From CAZZCN01 sp964652975 (GTDB lineage: Bacteria; Bacillota; Clostridia; Saccharofermentanales; UBA5734): a DNA stretch of 64,000 bases. Position numbers and translations under genes: made by a program. Each line of letters starts with the position of its first letter. The first letter of the stretch is position 1. The notes beneath the pieces are model-generated. The model did not search any database and was not told the DNA's origin. It saw only the letters and a list, made by a program, of their open reading frames with translations. Shown here piece after piece: positions 53,216-63,759 of the stretch. The stretch spans positions 1 through 64,000 of the forward strand of contig CAZZCN010000002.1 in the NCBI GenBank assembly GCA_964652975.1. The letters run 5' to 3'.

Positions 53216-54685
53216 TTAATTGATTTTATTTTTTTTAAACGAACTCGGAGAAACATCCATTTTTTTTTTGAACACCTTACTAAAATGGAAATAATCGTCA
53301 TATCCAACCTGCTCACTAATTTCACACATTGTTAAATCACTGTTTTCAATCAATTGTTTCGCCTTTTCAATTTTCAAATTTGTTACATAATCTGTAAAGG
53401 AAGTATTGAGATTTGTTTTAAACAGTTGACTTAAATAATTTGGATTAATAAAAAACATTTTTGCGATTGCAAATAACTGAATTTTCTTTTCAAAATTTTC
53501 GTTAATATAATTTAAAATCTCTTTTAGAAGCTTGCTTGAAATATTTGTATTTCCCCTACCGTTATCTAAATCAATTTGTTCAATAAATGATTTTAACATA
53601 TCCACAAAGCTTTCGTAATTAGAAATTATACTGTCCGGCACCAAATATTCAAAATAATCGTTTTTATTTGTAAGCCTTTTAAATTGCATCCGAATTTCAT
53701 TGTGGAGCTTACAACAATTATCAATATTTAATGATAGATAATTATTGATATCGTTTATAATATTTTCTAAAATTGCTCTTAACTGAATTAAGGAAGTGAT
53801 TGAACTAATTTTTTGAACTATCTCTGAGAGCTTTTCATCATTTCCGTCATTATGCTTGTAAATCATCTTACTACCTAATATAAATGAATCTAAAATCGCA
53901 TGCTTTGCTTCTCTATATGCCGATTTGATATCTGCAAATGAACAAAATGATTTACTTATTCCAAGCTGTATTCTCAAATTATCACTACCAAAATCACATT
54001 GTTCTCTTAAATATTTTTGCAAATATTCATCAGAATATGATGTTTCAATTATAAATAAATATTGACCTAAGCCAATATAAGCAGTTGAAAAAATGAATTC
54101 TTGTTTTTTTAAAATATTATCAAACCACAAAGTATTCTCAGTTATTCCGTCTAAAATTTTAATAAATAGCACAAATAGGTTCAAATCGCCTTTAAATCCA
54201 ATTTCCTGTTTATAAGCATTACTTTGTTTATCATCATTAGGGTTTTCAATTATTTTAAGTAGCTTTTCTGTGTTTTCAAAAAGAATAGTTTTACCTTCTT
54301 TTGTTTGTCTTTTATTAATTGTTTCACTTACCTTAATTAAAACATTAGATAGCTGCTCCTCGTCTATCGGCTTTAACAAATAGTCAAATGCACCCTTACG
54401 AAGAGCAATCTGTGCATATTCAAATTCGCTATACGCCGAAACAAAAATAGTTAATATATTATCGTCAAATTCATTTATCTTTGTAATTAGCTCTAACCCA
54501 TTTAAAAAAGGCATCCTTATATCAGAAATCACTAAATCAGGACGTAAATTATAGACCTTTTCCAAAGCCTCATCACCATTTAGTGCTACTCCACAAATAT
54601 TAAAGCCACGTTCTGCAAAGCATGTCATTTCCTTCATATCTTCTAAAATCCACGGCTCATCATCTACTAATAAAACCTTATACAT
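53216..54685 (-). CDS. AraC-type response regulator (YesN-like)
   Basis: 489 residues. Receiver domain 1-120 with LVDDEP, phosphorylated D in LVISDIRMP and K in LLKPID. A central region, then an AraC HTH at about 390-489 (KIQLFAIAKMFFINPNYLSQLFKTNL, TMCEISEQVGYDDYFHFSKVFKK). It should activate the importer and glycosidase genes downstream after phosphorylation by the adjacent kinase, with which it overlaps by eight bases. Confidence 0.95.
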   Translation of the reverse strand: MYKVLLVDDEPWILEDMKEMTCFAERGFNICGVALNGDEALEKVYNLRPDLVISDIRMPFLNGLELITKINEFDDNILTIFVSAYSEFEYAQIALRKGAFDYLLKPIDEEQLSNVLIKVSETINKRQTKEGKTILFENTEKLLKIIENPNDDKQSNAYKQEIGFKGDLNLFVLFIKILDGITENTLWFDNILKKQEFIFSTAYIGLGQYLFIIETSYSDEYLQKYLREQCDFGSDNLRIQLGISKSFCSFADIKSAYREAKHAILDSFILGSKMIYKHNDGNDEKLSEIVQKISSITSLIQLRAILENIINDINNYLSLNIDNCCKLHNEIRMQFKRLTNKNDYFEYLVPDSIISNYESFVDMLKSFIEQIDLDNGRGNTNISSKLLKEILNYINENFEKKIQLFAIAKMFFINPNYLSQLFKTNLNTSFTDYVTNLKIEKAKQLIENSDLTMCEISEQVGYDDYFHFSKVFKKKMDVSPSSFKKNKIN

Positions 54686-56543
54686 CGGTAAAGTCCTCCA
54701 TTATTTTCATAGGCATTTTAATAATAACCACTGTTCCAAAGCCTTTTTTGCTCATTATTCTAAGCCCACTTTGCTCACCATAATATATTTTTAACCTCTG
54801 TTGTATATTTATTATACCTATGCTCTTTAAAGAGGCAATTTCTTTATCATCACCAATTAATAATAGTCTTTTTAGCTCCTTTAAGATTTTTTGGTCAATA
54901 CCTTCCCCATTATCCATTACTCTAATTTCAACAATGTCATTAATCCGCTTGGCTTTAACCTTAATTATACCTATCCCTCTTTTATTTTGAAAAGCGTGCA
55001 AAAATATATTTTCAATTAGTGGTTGCAAAGAGAGCTTAATTATGGATTGCCTCTTTATATTTTCCGCAACATCGTAAATAAAACAGAATTTATCGCCAAA
55101 TCTTGTTTTTTGAATTTCATAGTAGTTTTGCATATGCTCAATTTCTTCTGCTAATGTAACAAATTCAGACCCCTTCATATTATAGCGAAAATATGCAACT
55201 AAATTCTTTATTATTGAATTTATTTCCTCATAGGCATTTTTCCTTGCCATACCCCTTAAACAATTTAAGGTATTGTATAGAAAATGGGAATTTATTTGGG
55301 ATTGAAGCCCAAAAAGCTTAAACTGATTTTTTTGAAGCTCAGCTTCATAAAGCTTTTGTTGCATATTAAATATTTTATGTGTTAAGCTATAAATATCATC
55401 AACCATACCATTAAAATTGTCTGCTATTCTAGTTAGCTCATTTTTGGTTTCAAAGTTTAACTTAACTTTAGAATCACCCTTACCAAACTTATCAAAAGCA
55501 TCTGCTAACTTTTTTAAGGGTTGTGTTATGCGAATATTAAATAAAATAGTAAGTATGGTTACTAAAATTGATATACCGATTATTGAGAGAAGAATAAAAT
55601 TCTTTATCAAGTTAGTTTCCTTTATTATTTCCGTGTCAGAAATATGTGTTAATATCTTCCAATTTGTCATATTAATATTTGCGGTTTTAAATAAATTAAG
55701 TGTCTTACCATTGATTACTAATTTCCCATTGTTCTTATTTGAAATTTCAGAATTTTGGCTGTTTATATAAGACCCATTATCCACAATAACCTTGTTGTTT
55801 TCATCCAGAATTTGAACAGTCGTGTTAGATGGCATTCCGCTGTTGTCAAGAATGCTATCAAGACGCTTAATATCAAAAAGATATACCACCGCAGCAATGG
55901 GATTATAGGGGGCATTTTGCTTTCCGATATATTTCATAACACGAACGCCAAAAAAGAAATCCTTATTTGGCTTGCCTTCCAAATTAATACCATAATAATG
56001 AATTTTGCCGTCATTTATTGTGCTTTCATTTAAAATATCATTTATATAACTTTGCAGATAATTTCTAAGCTCCTCATTCACACCTACATTGTTTGTTCTA
56101 TTAATCTTTGTTAAATCAATTGTAAAATCATTTTTTTTGGGTGGATTTATTTTAGAATTTGTAAAGAAAAAATCAGGGAGCTTTATTACAAATAATTCTG
56201 CTAATGCATTATCTAAATCATTATATATTCGCAAATATTGATTAACCTCTTGTTTTTGAATTGGATTTTCCACATCATTATTTATTATTAATTCTTGTAA
56301 ATGAATATTGTATGCTATTGCCTGTGTAAATTTATCTGTTTTAACAAAAAATTCGCTTGCTCTGCCATTTAGCTGAGCAAACAATAGTTCCATTGTCTTT
56401 GTTATAGAATCGTTTGAATTTCCAATTAACATTGAATAGAATATTACACCTAAAACTAAAACTGGAATGATTGAAATAATGATATTTGCAAATATCATTT
56501 GCATACGAATTTTATATTTTTGATATGCCTTTAATAATAACAT
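54678..56543 (-). CDS. Sensor histidine kinase (YesM-like)
   Basis: 621 residues: helix near 20-40, extracytoplasmic dCache-like sensor (about 40-310), second helix, HAMP, His_kinase domain with QINSHFLYNTLNCLRG (phospho-His) and ATPase motif DNGEGIDQ. This family senses oligosaccharides, often through the SBP. Start 56543 is set by GGAGG six bases upstream. Pairs with the overlapping YesN-like gene. Confidence 0.94.
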   Translation of the reverse strand: MLLLKAYQKYKIRMQMIFANIIISIIPVLVLGVIFYSMLIGNSNDSITKTMELLFAQLNGRASEFFVKTDKFTQAIAYNIHLQELIINNDVENPIQKQEVNQYLRIYNDLDNALAELFVIKLPDFFFTNSKINPPKKNDFTIDLTKINRTNNVGVNEELRNYLQSYINDILNESTINDGKIHYYGINLEGKPNKDFFFGVRVMKYIGKQNAPYNPIAAVVYLFDIKRLDSILDNSGMPSNTTVQILDENNKVIVDNGSYINSQNSEISNKNNGKLVINGKTLNLFKTANINMTNWKILTHISDTEIIKETNLIKNFILLSIIGISILVTILTILFNIRITQPLKKLADAFDKFGKGDSKVKLNFETKNELTRIADNFNGMVDDIYSLTHKIFNMQQKLYEAELQKNQFKLFGLQSQINSHFLYNTLNCLRGMARKNAYEEINSIIKNLVAYFRYNMKGSEFVTLAEEIEHMQNYYEIQKTRFGDKFCFIYDVAENIKRQSIIKLSLQPLIENIFLHAFQNKRGIGIIKVKAKRINDIVEIRVMDNGEGIDQKILKELKRLLLIGDDKEIASLKSIGIINIQQRLKIYYGEQSGLRIMSKKGFGTVVIIKMPMKIMEDFTDV

Positions 56544-56773
56544 AAAATCCTCCAATAAATAGAATTCTATTCAAATTTAAAAATTTGTACTCAACTCATA
56601 TTAATAATATACAGCACTCCATATGCTGTCAATCGTTTACAATATTATTAATAAGAGAAATATGAGCCACAACAATTTGTAGCCCTTAATTTCCCATAAA
56701 AATCACAAGTAAAATTATAATATCCCCTGGTTTTTGTTCTTTTCTTTAAAAGCTCACTTTCATATAGAATTGA

Positions 56774-58516
56774 CTATTCCGACCAATTAAAGTTTACAAA
56801 CTCTTTGTAAAATTCTGGGATTTTAATTTCTATATCTGATTTATTGATTTTCTGGTCAAAAACATAATAAACTGGGCTGTTTTCTACATTTTTTTCTGAA
56901 CCATCCGTTATCTCATTGCCGAGCAAATCAAACGCTTTATACTTTAAGTCGCCTTTGAAGCTAATAGGAACATTATTCATTTGTCCATCCTTATAAGCAA
57001 CTAAAATTGACTTATTGGATTTTTCATATAAATACGCAAAATACTTATCATTATAGATTGGCGTATCAGTTTTTGCACCATCTAACATTTTTATCATATT
57101 AGCATAGGCTATATATAACTCCTTTGGTTCATTGATTTTTGAGATTGAACCCCAAGTTGGCGAAGCATTAACTCCTCCGCCCTCATAGCCTCTAAAACTA
57201 AACATTACAAACCCCTTGTGATTATTGCCCCTTGCCCAGTTTGCCTTTTTAAGAACCTCCTCTGCTTGTGCTATACCATCGGTTTCTATTCCGCACTCGT
57301 TTAAATAGGCGTTCTCTGTTGTCATCCCAGCCTCAGAAGTAAAGGATTTTAAGCTCTTAACATCGTTCATAAAAGCAGAAAAATCGGGATGGCTGTGGTA
57401 TGGTAATAGGTCAATGAGCTTATTATCAAATAACTCTTTATACTTTTTGTAATAAACCTTATCATCCTTATCGCCATGTGGCATAACCATTCCACCCGGC
57501 AAAACAACATTTTTAGGATTTATTGATTTTAAAAGTTTAGCAGATTGCTCTAATAGCTCAGTATATTCCTTTGGCTCTCCTCTGAAAAATTCCCAGTTTG
57601 GCTCGTTAATAAGTTCATAAAAAATTGTATCACTACTATCTTTGTAATGCTCTCCCACATTCTTTAAATAATCCAACCAGATTTTCAAATCAGGCGGTTT
57701 ATCCCAAGCTATTGATTGTCCAATATACTTTTCTGCAAGAGCATATGCAGGAGTTCCCCCCATATGCCAATTTAAAAGAATTTGGCGTTTTTTGCAGTCA
57801 TTTACCAGTCTATCATTATCCTTAAAATTAAAATCGCCCTCTGTGGGTTCCATACTTGCCCATATATTACCGTCACGAACTAAGTTAGCCCCCATAAAGT
57901 CTATATACTTCCATGTTATATCATAGGTTTTTTCTGCATCCATATTGTCAAATGCTGTTACGCCATTCCATTCTAAAACTCTTACTAAAAACGGCTGAAC
58001 ACCAAAATAAAAGCTCTTATCCGCAATTTTTTGTGCTTTTGGCATTATACCAACATTCTTTTTTTCTATAAAAAGCTCTTTTCCGCTTTCGTCCTCAATT
58101 GAAAATGTCAAGGTGTAAATTCCGTTCTTACTTGCTTTAAATTCATCAATTTTAGGTTCTATTTCCTTGTCTTTTTCCACTTTGAGTGTTCTTGTTTCAT
58201 TCACCTTAAATGCTTTATTGCGAAAATTTACCTTTAAGGTTGCATTTTCTTTTATGCTTTTGCTATAAAAATATATGCTAATTGGTTCTTGTGGCTCGTA
58301 TATACGAATATCCTTAACTATTCCAAAGGCAACTGAGGGATTGCCCTTTTCGCCGTATAAAAAATCCGCCTTTTTAACCGCATCCTCTTTTGTTATACTT
58401 AAAGACTTGACACTTTGGGAAGAAGTCGCCTCTTTTTTTTCTTCAGTTTTTGTGCAACCAACGAAGGATAACAAAAAAACTGATATAATTAGTAAAAAAA
58501 TATACCACTTTTTCAT
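56774..58516 (-). CDS. Secreted clan GH-A glycosidase lipoprotein
   Basis: 580 residues with lipobox FVGC (C21), an N-terminal beta domain (50-160) and a TIM barrel from about 168. Acid/base E305 in YELINEPNW and nucleophile E395 in SFTSEAGM fit retaining GH-A enzymes (GH5/GH39/GH42-like); I cannot choose the family. A lipid anchor places it on the outer face, so it cuts the glycan before uptake. Starts in an ATGA overlap with the GH94 gene. Confidence 0.85.
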   Translation of the reverse strand: MKKWYIFLLIISVFLLSFVGCTKTEEKKEATSSQSVKSLSITKEDAVKKADFLYGEKGNPSVAFGIVKDIRIYEPQEPISIYFYSKSIKENATLKVNFRNKAFKVNETRTLKVEKDKEIEPKIDEFKASKNGIYTLTFSIEDESGKELFIEKKNVGIMPKAQKIADKSFYFGVQPFLVRVLEWNGVTAFDNMDAEKTYDITWKYIDFMGANLVRDGNIWASMEPTEGDFNFKDNDRLVNDCKKRQILLNWHMGGTPAYALAEKYIGQSIAWDKPPDLKIWLDYLKNVGEHYKDSSDTIFYELINEPNWEFFRGEPKEYTELLEQSAKLLKSINPKNVVLPGGMVMPHGDKDDKVYYKKYKELFDNKLIDLLPYHSHPDFSAFMNDVKSLKSFTSEAGMTTENAYLNECGIETDGIAQAEEVLKKANWARGNNHKGFVMFSFRGYEGGGVNASPTWGSISKINEPKELYIAYANMIKMLDGAKTDTPIYNDKYFAYLYEKSNKSILVAYKDGQMNNVPISFKGDLKYKAFDLLGNEITDGSEKNVENSPVYYVFDQKINKSDIEIKIPEFYKEFVNFNWSE

Positions 58517-60831
58517 TTTATATCGCCTCTCAATTCTATATTTATTATGTGTTTCATTTTATCCCCAACAATTTTAATGTTTTGACCTTTCATTAAAACA
58601 CCATCCATTATAATGCTCTCAATCTCATTGCTTTTACCCTTTTTATTAATGTGGATTTCATAAATATCGCCCCTAAAATTGCGGACAATGGAGCATTTAT
58701 TCCATCCGTCTGGCAAACAAGGAGACATTCTAAAATACTCATACTCTGGATGAAAGCCAAACATATATTGAGTAATAGCACGATACATCCATCCAGCAGT
58801 TCCCGTAACCCAGCCGAACATTGTCTTCCCGCTTTTCTCGTTGCTTGGTCCATAATACATATTTGTCAAGGCAAAGGGTTCCGCTCCTGAATGGTCAGAG
58901 GAATTTAATGCACTGTCGGGCAGGATTTTGCTAATGGATTCATATGCCTCGTTTGCCCTTCCAAAGACCAAATCCGCAACAACCTTAAAGGTTCCACCGT
59001 GGCAATAAGGTGTTCCGTTTTCCCAAATTCCAGGAACAAAGCCTGTTAATCGTCCTATGTTTTCATTTAGCTTTGTATAAGGAGGAAATAGTGTAAGCGG
59101 ACCGTATTGAGAATTAAGATACTTGTCAACCGCCTTCATACACTGCTTTGCTCTTTCATTATCCGCTACACCAGAAAAGACTGCCCAAGTTTGACTGTTT
59201 AGATATATTTGTCCCTCTTGCTCACTTTGGCTTCCTACCTTCTCGCCGTTATCTGTATATCCGGCAAGATACCACTCTCCATCCCAGCCGTTTTCATTTA
59301 TGCTTTTTTTTATTTTTTCTGCTCGTTCTATCATTTCTTTTTCGGTTTCACAATCATTTAAAAGCTCTTTTGCCATCTCAGCTGTATTTATAAGTGCGTT
59401 ATATAGAGCAATTGATGTCCAAACACTTTCACCCTTGCCTTTTAAACCAATAAAATTAAGCGAATCATTCCAATCTCCATCTCTTGCCAAAACCAAGCCT
59501 CTTTCCCCTAAATCCTCAGAGGAATGTCTAACTGATTTTAATATATGCTCCCAAACACTTCCACTACCCTCATCCAAATACTTAACATTTTCGTTTAATA
59601 TACTTGTGTCATATGTTTCTTTTAAATATCCATTTATTGATGGAGCAATCCAGGTTGGACCATCCGAATATATATGGGGGTCAATTGGCGAAAATCCTCT
59701 TACACAGCTTCCGTTACTATACTGATTTTCCAATGTTTCAAGTATTTTTTTTCGTGCAATTTTAGGGTTTATGGAAGCCGCTCCCCAGCTGTCCTGCAAC
59801 TGGTCACGAAAGCCCTTCATCCAACCTCTACCGGCTTCAATACAAAGCCCTACCTGTTGCTTAATCCAATAATTGGTTAGAAAATTTAGCCTTTCATCAG
59901 GGGATGACAAGATACAATTATCCTTCGTCTTTTCCGCTTTTATTTTCAGCTTATTAAAATCTTTTTCAATAGAATTATTCTTAAACAGTTTTTCTGCTAA
60001 ATCCTTAGCATAATCAAAATCACTTGCTGAACCTATTATAATATGATTTGTATCCGATTTTAAAGGGTTTAGCTCAAATGTGTTTTCTAAGCAGCCAATA
60101 AATGTCTCACAGCTTGCTTCACTGTTTGTGCATTTTCCCTCTTTTACAACCAAGGGAGAAGAAGCATCACCAAATTTTCCAATAAAGGCATCTCTTGATG
60201 AATCATATCCTGTCGGCACTTTATAAGAGGCAATATAGCCATTATACCACTCGTGAGGGCATTCAACCGCTTTGTTGTAAGCAAAAATCATATTGCTATC
60301 TTTATGGTATTTACAATATGAATATGCCTGCATTCCACAGTATTGAAAATACCCAACCAAGGAAAACTCAACATATGAATACACTTTTATTTTTCTTTTT
60401 CTGTTTGAATTATTATTCAAGGTTATACTCCATAGCTCGGCAGGGTCATTTTCATTAACGAATCCTCTAAGTTTTATGGAAATTCCTTTATATTCGCTTT
60501 CAATAATCGTATATCCTAAGCCATAGGTGCATTTATATTTATTCGGAGAAACTTTTACAGGATACCAAGCCGGATTCCAAAATTCACCGCTTTCTTCATC
60601 TCTTATATAAAAATATCTTACTCCCCCGTTTATTAAAAAGCATTTGCTTCTTTCTTGTGGGTCATTATACTTTGCAGCATAACCCACATAAGAACCCTCA
60701 CCAGTGCCAAACTGATTTACTGATGAAAAAAAACGCTCATTCCACATATAATTCATCCAAATTCGTGGCGTGTCATAATCAGTTATTACGTATTCGCTTC
60801 CATTATCCTTAAAAAACCCATATTTACTCAT
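58513..60831 (-). CDS. GH94-type disaccharide phosphorylase
   Basis: 772 residues, cytoplasmic. Super-sandwich N-domain with MNYMWNERFFSSVNQFGTGEGS, then an (alpha/alpha)6 barrel with ARDGDWNDSLNF (DGDWND 451-456, catalytic Asp), WKGFRDQLQD-like GWMKGFRDQLQDSWG and a Tyr-rich TGTAGWMYRAITQY. It splits a beta-linked oligosaccharide with phosphate, giving a sugar 1-phosphate and saving ATP. Cellobiose, laminaribiose or other specificities are possible. Confidence 0.92.
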   Translation of the reverse strand: MSKYGFFKDNGSEYVITDYDTPRIWMNYMWNERFFSSVNQFGTGEGSYVGYAAKYNDPQERSKCFLINGGVRYFYIRDEESGEFWNPAWYPVKVSPNKYKCTYGLGYTIIESEYKGISIKLRGFVNENDPAELWSITLNNNSNRKRKIKVYSYVEFSLVGYFQYCGMQAYSYCKYHKDSNMIFAYNKAVECPHEWYNGYIASYKVPTGYDSSRDAFIGKFGDASSPLVVKEGKCTNSEASCETFIGCLENTFELNPLKSDTNHIIIGSASDFDYAKDLAEKLFKNNSIEKDFNKLKIKAEKTKDNCILSSPDERLNFLTNYWIKQQVGLCIEAGRGWMKGFRDQLQDSWGAASINPKIARKKILETLENQYSNGSCVRGFSPIDPHIYSDGPTWIAPSINGYLKETYDTSILNENVKYLDEGSGSVWEHILKSVRHSSEDLGERGLVLARDGDWNDSLNFIGLKGKGESVWTSIALYNALINTAEMAKELLNDCETEKEMIERAEKIKKSINENGWDGEWYLAGYTDNGEKVGSQSEQEGQIYLNSQTWAVFSGVADNERAKQCMKAVDKYLNSQYGPLTLFPPYTKLNENIGRLTGFVPGIWENGTPYCHGGTFKVVADLVFGRANEAYESISKILPDSALNSSDHSGAEPFALTNMYYGPSNEKSGKTMFGWVTGTAGWMYRAITQYMFGFHPEYEYFRMSPCLPDGWNKCSIVRNFRGDIYEIHINKKGKSNEIESIIMDGVLMKGQNIKIVGDKMKHIINIELRGDIK

Positions 60832-60833
60832 TT

Positions 60834-61024
60834 TTATTTACCCCAATTAGTATATCCTGTAGAATTTATCATTGCAAAGTAATTTTCATCTGGCACATAG
60901 GTAGGAACACTGTTTCCGGTGCAAAGTGCATTTCCACCCTTAGCCTTTGTTTTTTCTAATATGTTTTTGCATCTTGCCGATATCTCTTTTTCAGTTGCTC
61001 TGCAAACAAAATCCATAGCATTCA
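60834..61024 (-). pseudogene. Orphan C-terminal tail of a URO-D superfamily gene
   Basis: About 62 residues (NAMDFVCRATEKEISARCKNIL...GGNALCTGNSVPTYVPDENYFAMINS) match the end of MtaA/URO-D-type proteins, with no start or barrel before them. They begin exactly where a beta-helix gene breaks off. It ends two bases before the GH94 start. It could be the missing end of the gene at 40930. Confidence 0.7.
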
Positions 61025-61891
61025 CCAAATAGCCCCGGCTCCCCAAGCTACTCCTGTGCCTGTATAAATGCCACAATCGTGAACTAAATTCCATTTTATC
61101 GCACCGTATCTTGCTGAATGAAGTGTAATGCCTTGATTTCCCGTATTATATACGGTATTGTTTAATATTTTAATATTTTTTATTAGTTCAATACTTCGCA
61201 TATCCTGATTTTCAGTTGTGTTCCAAGCAACAGTTGATATGCCAGTCCAACCAACATCGTGAATTAAATTGTTCTTAATTAATATATCGCTTAAAGTAGT
61301 TGTTTGTCTTGTGTATGGATACACCATACTTATTCTAATACCATCACAATTCCTGTTAATACCCTGACAAAATATTTCATTATCTTCAATCGTAATATTA
61401 GCCCAGTGACCATCCGTTTCATAATTGAATTGAATACCACTGTTTCTATTAGAACCTTTTATTAAATCAGTTGTAGTGCATTCTACGGCTATGCCTTTAA
61501 TTTTCCATCCACCAACATTAACTCCACTGACAACAGAATATGCACTACTGCGTATCTTTGGCTTATTACCTGTTCCATAGGATGTTAGCGTTATAGGGTT
61601 GGCTTTTGTTCCTTGACCCCAAAGCTGAACGCTTTCGTTCCATATTTCGCCACATTTTAGACTAATCGTGTCTCCCGCACTAAACGAAACCGTTGACACT
61701 TTGCCAAGAGTTTTCCAAGGTGTGCTAACAGATAAACCGTTATTTGAATCGCTACCATATGTATAGTCTATATAATAAACATTCCCAGTAGCTGATGCTT
61801 TTAAAGCAACATTGGCGTTTACCACTAAGGATAAGTTAAAAAATAATAATATTGCAAGGAATGCTGATGTGATTTTTTTATGCTTTTCATC
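61022..61891 (-). pseudogene. Broken beta-helix protein gene (paralogue of the 44644 gene)
   Basis: Homologous to residues ~35-293 of the 44644 protein (YYIDYTYGSDSNNGLSVSTPWKTLGKVS to WGAGAIW), then stops at the junction with the URO-D tail. The 5' end is also broken: GGAGGT and ATGATGAAAAGC precede a signal peptide (AFLAILLFFNLSLVVNA) that is in another frame, due to an A7 tract (61874-61880) that needs eight A. Two separate lesions. Confidence 0.85.
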
Positions 61892-61982
61892 ATAGACCTC
61901 CTATATTTTATTTAGTTATATATTAACCAACAAACAAGCCAAAAACTTAGTTTGTTTGTTGTTTAATAACGGTAAACAGTTC

Positions 61983-63572
61983 TTATTGACTAATGGATTT
62001 TATGCTTAATAGGTGTTTCTTTAATGTTAAAAGGTCTGAAATAGTAACAGAACCACTTTTATCGGTATCGCAAGCCATTAATTTTTCATTTGTTAAAACA
62101 CTAAGATTTAGCATTTTCTCTTTAAGTGCAACTAAATCTCCAATTAATATTTTGCCGTCCGATGTAATATCTCCATAAACTACGATTTTATAAGTTTTAA
62201 ATTCAATTCCATTATTATATATTTTTACTGCAGTTCCTGTTCCAACCTGGTCATTTTGATTAGCATACTCAACGCCGTTTACACCAAAGACCTTTAAGGT
62301 TATCAAGGTTCCCAATTTAATATTACTGGTGCTTAAAATATCACTTACCTTGCTATTTTCAGCAACCTTAGTAATATAATTACCTGTGGATTTGTAATTA
62401 GCGAAACCAACCATTCTCTCTGATAAGAAGTTTAGTGCTGTTACATACGTGTTCCCATTAGAAAATTCTAAAATAATTTCGTCATCTTTGTTTACATCAT
62501 TTACAACCGCCGTAATTGCCTCATTATTAGTCAATGCTCTCCAATCGCTTGTAGGCCAAACCTTAATACCGTTTTTCGTTACACGAACCTTTGCCCCTGT
62601 ATTTGTTCCCAAGGTAGCATTTATTGTTACATTTGAATCATATTCTGCCTTCAAAGAAAACGCAGGATTGGGTGCTTCAGGAGCTAATTTGTATACCCAT
62701 AATGCTTGCCAAGTTCCATGGTCAAAATGCTCCATATTAGTATTACTTGAATTAAAATATAAAAGATTTGTATAGATAGATGTTGCAGATTGGGCATATA
62801 AATTTGAAAATGCATAAAATGCGTTACTCTCAATCTGCCCTAATTGTAATTTTGAGGTTTGCGAAACAACACTATTACCAACTGCATTTGAAGCAAATAA
62901 GGACTTATGACCTGCATCAAAAGCATCATATAAATCTGACATTGTAAGTGCAACTGTTTCTGCTATTGTAAAGCTGGTTAAATATGTATCGCCGTTTGTA
63001 AATTCAACAACAATGCTATCCGATGTTGCAACACCTTCTAGCGTTGCATTTATGCTATCACTTGAAGCAAGCTCCTTCCAATCGGTTTCAGGCCATATCT
63101 TTGTTTCATTTTTTGTAATTCTAACCTTAGCTCCATTATTAGAGCCCAAGGTCGCATTTATGCTAACATCTGCTACATAATCACTATTGAAAGAAATTGC
63201 AGGATTTGGAGCTGTTGGTGTTAATCTATTTAGCCACAATGACTGCCAAGTAACATTATCAATATGCGCCATATAGCATTTATCAGTGCTGTAATATGCT
63301 TGATTTTGAAAATAACTTTTATCATCCAGACCCCAAATGCTTTCAAATGCTGTGAATGTATTACTTTCAACCTGTCCAAATTTTAGATTGGATGTTTGTG
63401 TAAGCCCATTATAGGCTGTTGCCGCTACCGAGAATACCGCCTTATGCGTTGCATCAAAGACATCATAGGTTTTTGGAGTAGCATCTGCTGCAAAACCATT
63501 AAAGCACAGTTGGCTAAGAATAATTGATGCCACCAACATCGAGGGTAAAACTTTGGAAAACACTTTTTTCAT
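61983..63572 (-). CDS. Secreted dockerin protein with two copies of a novel module
   Basis: 529 residues. Signal peptide to about 28 (SIILSQLCFNGFAA), novel module A at 36-204, module B at 213-385, an all-beta linker (386-465) and dockerin I (466-529: GDITSDGKILIGDL and CDTDKSGSVTISDL). No catalytic domain, so the modules probably bind carbohydrate or protein. The modules share DATHK, QTSNLKFGQVESN, W-x-LW, PNPA-S and GAKVR-TKN-IKVWP with the module in the 44644 protein. GGAGAGAAAAAA precedes the ATG. Confidence 0.85.
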   Translation of the reverse strand: MKKVFSKVLPSMLVASIILSQLCFNGFAADATPKTYDVFDATHKAVFSVAATAYNGLTQTSNLKFGQVESNTFTAFESIWGLDDKSYFQNQAYYSTDKCYMAHIDNVTWQSLWLNRLTPTAPNPAISFNSDYVADVSINATLGSNNGAKVRITKNETKIWPETDWKELASSDSINATLEGVATSDSIVVEFTNGDTYLTSFTIAETVALTMSDLYDAFDAGHKSLFASNAVGNSVVSQTSKLQLGQIESNAFYAFSNLYAQSATSIYTNLLYFNSSNTNMEHFDHGTWQALWVYKLAPEAPNPAFSLKAEYDSNVTINATLGTNTGAKVRVTKNGIKVWPTSDWRALTNNEAITAVVNDVNKDDEIILEFSNGNTYVTALNFLSERMVGFANYKSTGNYITKVAENSKVSDILSTSNIKLGTLITLKVFGVNGVEYANQNDQVGTGTAVKIYNNGIEFKTYKIVVYGDITSDGKILIGDLVALKEKMLNLSVLTNEKLMACDTDKSGSVTISDLLTLKKHLLSIKSISQ

Positions 63573-63759
63573 TTTTTTCTCTCCTTATAGATTTTTTATT
63601 TTGAAAGGTCTTGTTGACCTTAGCAAACAAATTCAAATTATCTTAAAATCCATTATAAGAGGTTTAAATAGCTACATAAAATGAATAATATTATCAACCG
63701 TAGCTACATTATAGTTAAAAACTTATACATTTTGAATGAAATATTATTAGTTTTCTATG

